NCBI RefSeq assembly: GCF_000939975.1
Contig: NZ_LK391969.1
Coordinates: 838,693-902,692, forward strand
Source: Pseudomonas saudimassiliensis
GTDB lineage: Bacteria > Pseudomonadota > Gammaproteobacteria > Pseudomonadales > Pseudomonadaceae
Direction of reading: 5' to 3'
DNA: 64,000 nucleotides
Part shown: positions 63,462 through 64,000 of the stretch, one piece after another
Numbering within the stretch: position 1 is the first letter of the stretch
Layout of the letters: each line of letters begins with the position of its first letter
The notes under the pieces: model-generated
Told to the model about the DNA's origin: nothing
What the model saw: only the letters and a program-made list of their open reading frames with translations
The model's database searches: none
Made by a program: the position numbers and the translations under genes

Positions 63462-64000
63462 TTACGGCGCCAGCCGCTCCCGCAACCACTCCTGCCCATC
63501 CCCATCCCCATCCCGCCGATAGCGCAGCCGGTCATGCAACCGGCTCGGCCGACCCTGCCAGAATTCAATCATCTGCGGCACCACCCGGAACCCACCCCAA
63601 TGGGGCGGCCGCGGCGGTTCGCTATCTGCGAACCGGGCTTCCACCTCGGCCAGGCGTTTTTCCAGCGCATCGCGCCCACTGATCACCTGACTCTGGGGCG
63701 AGGTCCAGGCGCCCAGACGGCTGCCCAGTGGCCGGCTGTGGTAATAGGTATCGGACTCTCCTTCCGACACCACTTCCACCGCGCCCTCGATCCGCACCTG
63801 GCGCTCCAGGTCTGGCCACCAGAAGGTCATCGCCGCCCGCGGATGGGCCTGCAGCTGCTCGCCCTTGGCGCTCTGGTAGTTGGTATAGAAGACGAACCCG
63901 CGCTCATCGAAGCCCTTGAGCAACAGGGTGCGCAAATGCGGCTGCCCCTCGGCATCCACCGTGGCCAGCATCATGGCGTTGGGCTCGGTGGACTCCACCT
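63462..64000 (-). CDS. pdxH: Pyridoxamine 5'-phosphate oxidase (partial, N-terminus beyond right edge)
   Basis: 179 codons of an FMN enzyme that oxidises pyridoxamine or pyridoxine phosphate to pyridoxal phosphate. Only the N-terminal ~35 residues are missing. Conserved parts are [71 protein letters not shown] and the end WLRERLAP. The frame stays open to the edge, so the in-frame GTG at 63998 is not the start. Confidence 0.95.
   Translation of the reverse strand, partial: VESTEPNAMMLATVDAEGQPHLRTLLLKGFDERGFVFYTNYQSAKGEQLQAHPRAAMTFWWPDLERQVRIEGAVEVVSEGESDTYYHSRPLGSRLGAWTSPQSQVISGRDALEKRLAEVEARFADSEPPRPPHWGGFRVVPQMIEFWQGRPSRLHDRLRYRRDGDGDGQEWLRERLAP

Overview
The window looks like the chromosome of a high-GC gammaproteobacterium of the Pseudomonadaceae (Pseudomonas in the broad sense, possibly Halopseudomonas or the P. 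stutzeri group). The right-hand 24.5 kb carries housekeeping blocks I remember as syntenic in P. aeruginosa: groES-groEL-fxsA, ampG-mscS-yajQ-response regulator-panE, and chemoreceptor-ampE-ampD-DUF1631-nadC. The genus call rests on recalled gene order and protein likeness, not on a search.

Positions 1-38,900 form a catabolic island whose contents match bacterial steroid degradation, chiefly the C/D-ring (HIP, hexahydroindanedione propionate) lower pathway. One minus-strand operon (12,659 to 3,904) carries homologues of HsaC, IpdA, IpdB, an enoyl-CoA hydratase, IpdC, EchA20, an acyl-CoA dehydrogenase pair and FadA6, followed by a LuxR-type regulator like TesR. Other operons hold: a thiolase-like aldolase with a DUF35-MaoC protein (candidate side-chain hydratase/retro-aldolase); DUF1329 and DUF1302 envelope proteins; SDRs, a SnoaL-fold protein, an Old Yellow Enzyme, an FATP-like CoA ligase and a metallo-beta-lactamase-fold hydrolase; on the plus strand an MFS transporter, an HsaD-like C-C hydrolase and a BaiH/DCR-like flavoenzyme; a second acyl-CoA dehydrogenase pair with ligase, SDR and DHA2-type transporter; and a KstD-like flavoprotein with another flavin oxidoreductase. 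The cluster runs off the left edge. No HsaAB, KshAB or canonical delta1-KstD is seen here.

The most notable signal is regulatory. Eight copies of an 18-bp imperfect palindrome (consensus close to ATCGTCyGWTsAGACTAA, perfect dyad core TCGTCTGATCAGACGA at the best site) lie upstream of every operon of the island, oriented with the gene. In each, a -10-like hexamer with invariant A at position 2 and T at position 6 starts 20-22 nt after the palindrome. That places the palindrome centre near -42.5, the geometry of a class II LuxR-type activator. The LuxR-type gene inside the island is the obvious candidate regulator.

The island ends in a 0.5-kb AT-rich, gene-free stretch bounded by two intrinsic terminators (about 38,930-39,455). 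Then comes groESL with a clear sigma-32 promoter, followed by core genes for peptidoglycan recycling (ampG, ampD, ampE), mechanosensation, pantothenate, cobalamin and NAD synthesis, an alanine/sodium symporter, an LtaS-like phosphotransferase, a thioesterase, a flavoprotein and pdxH (cut by the right edge).
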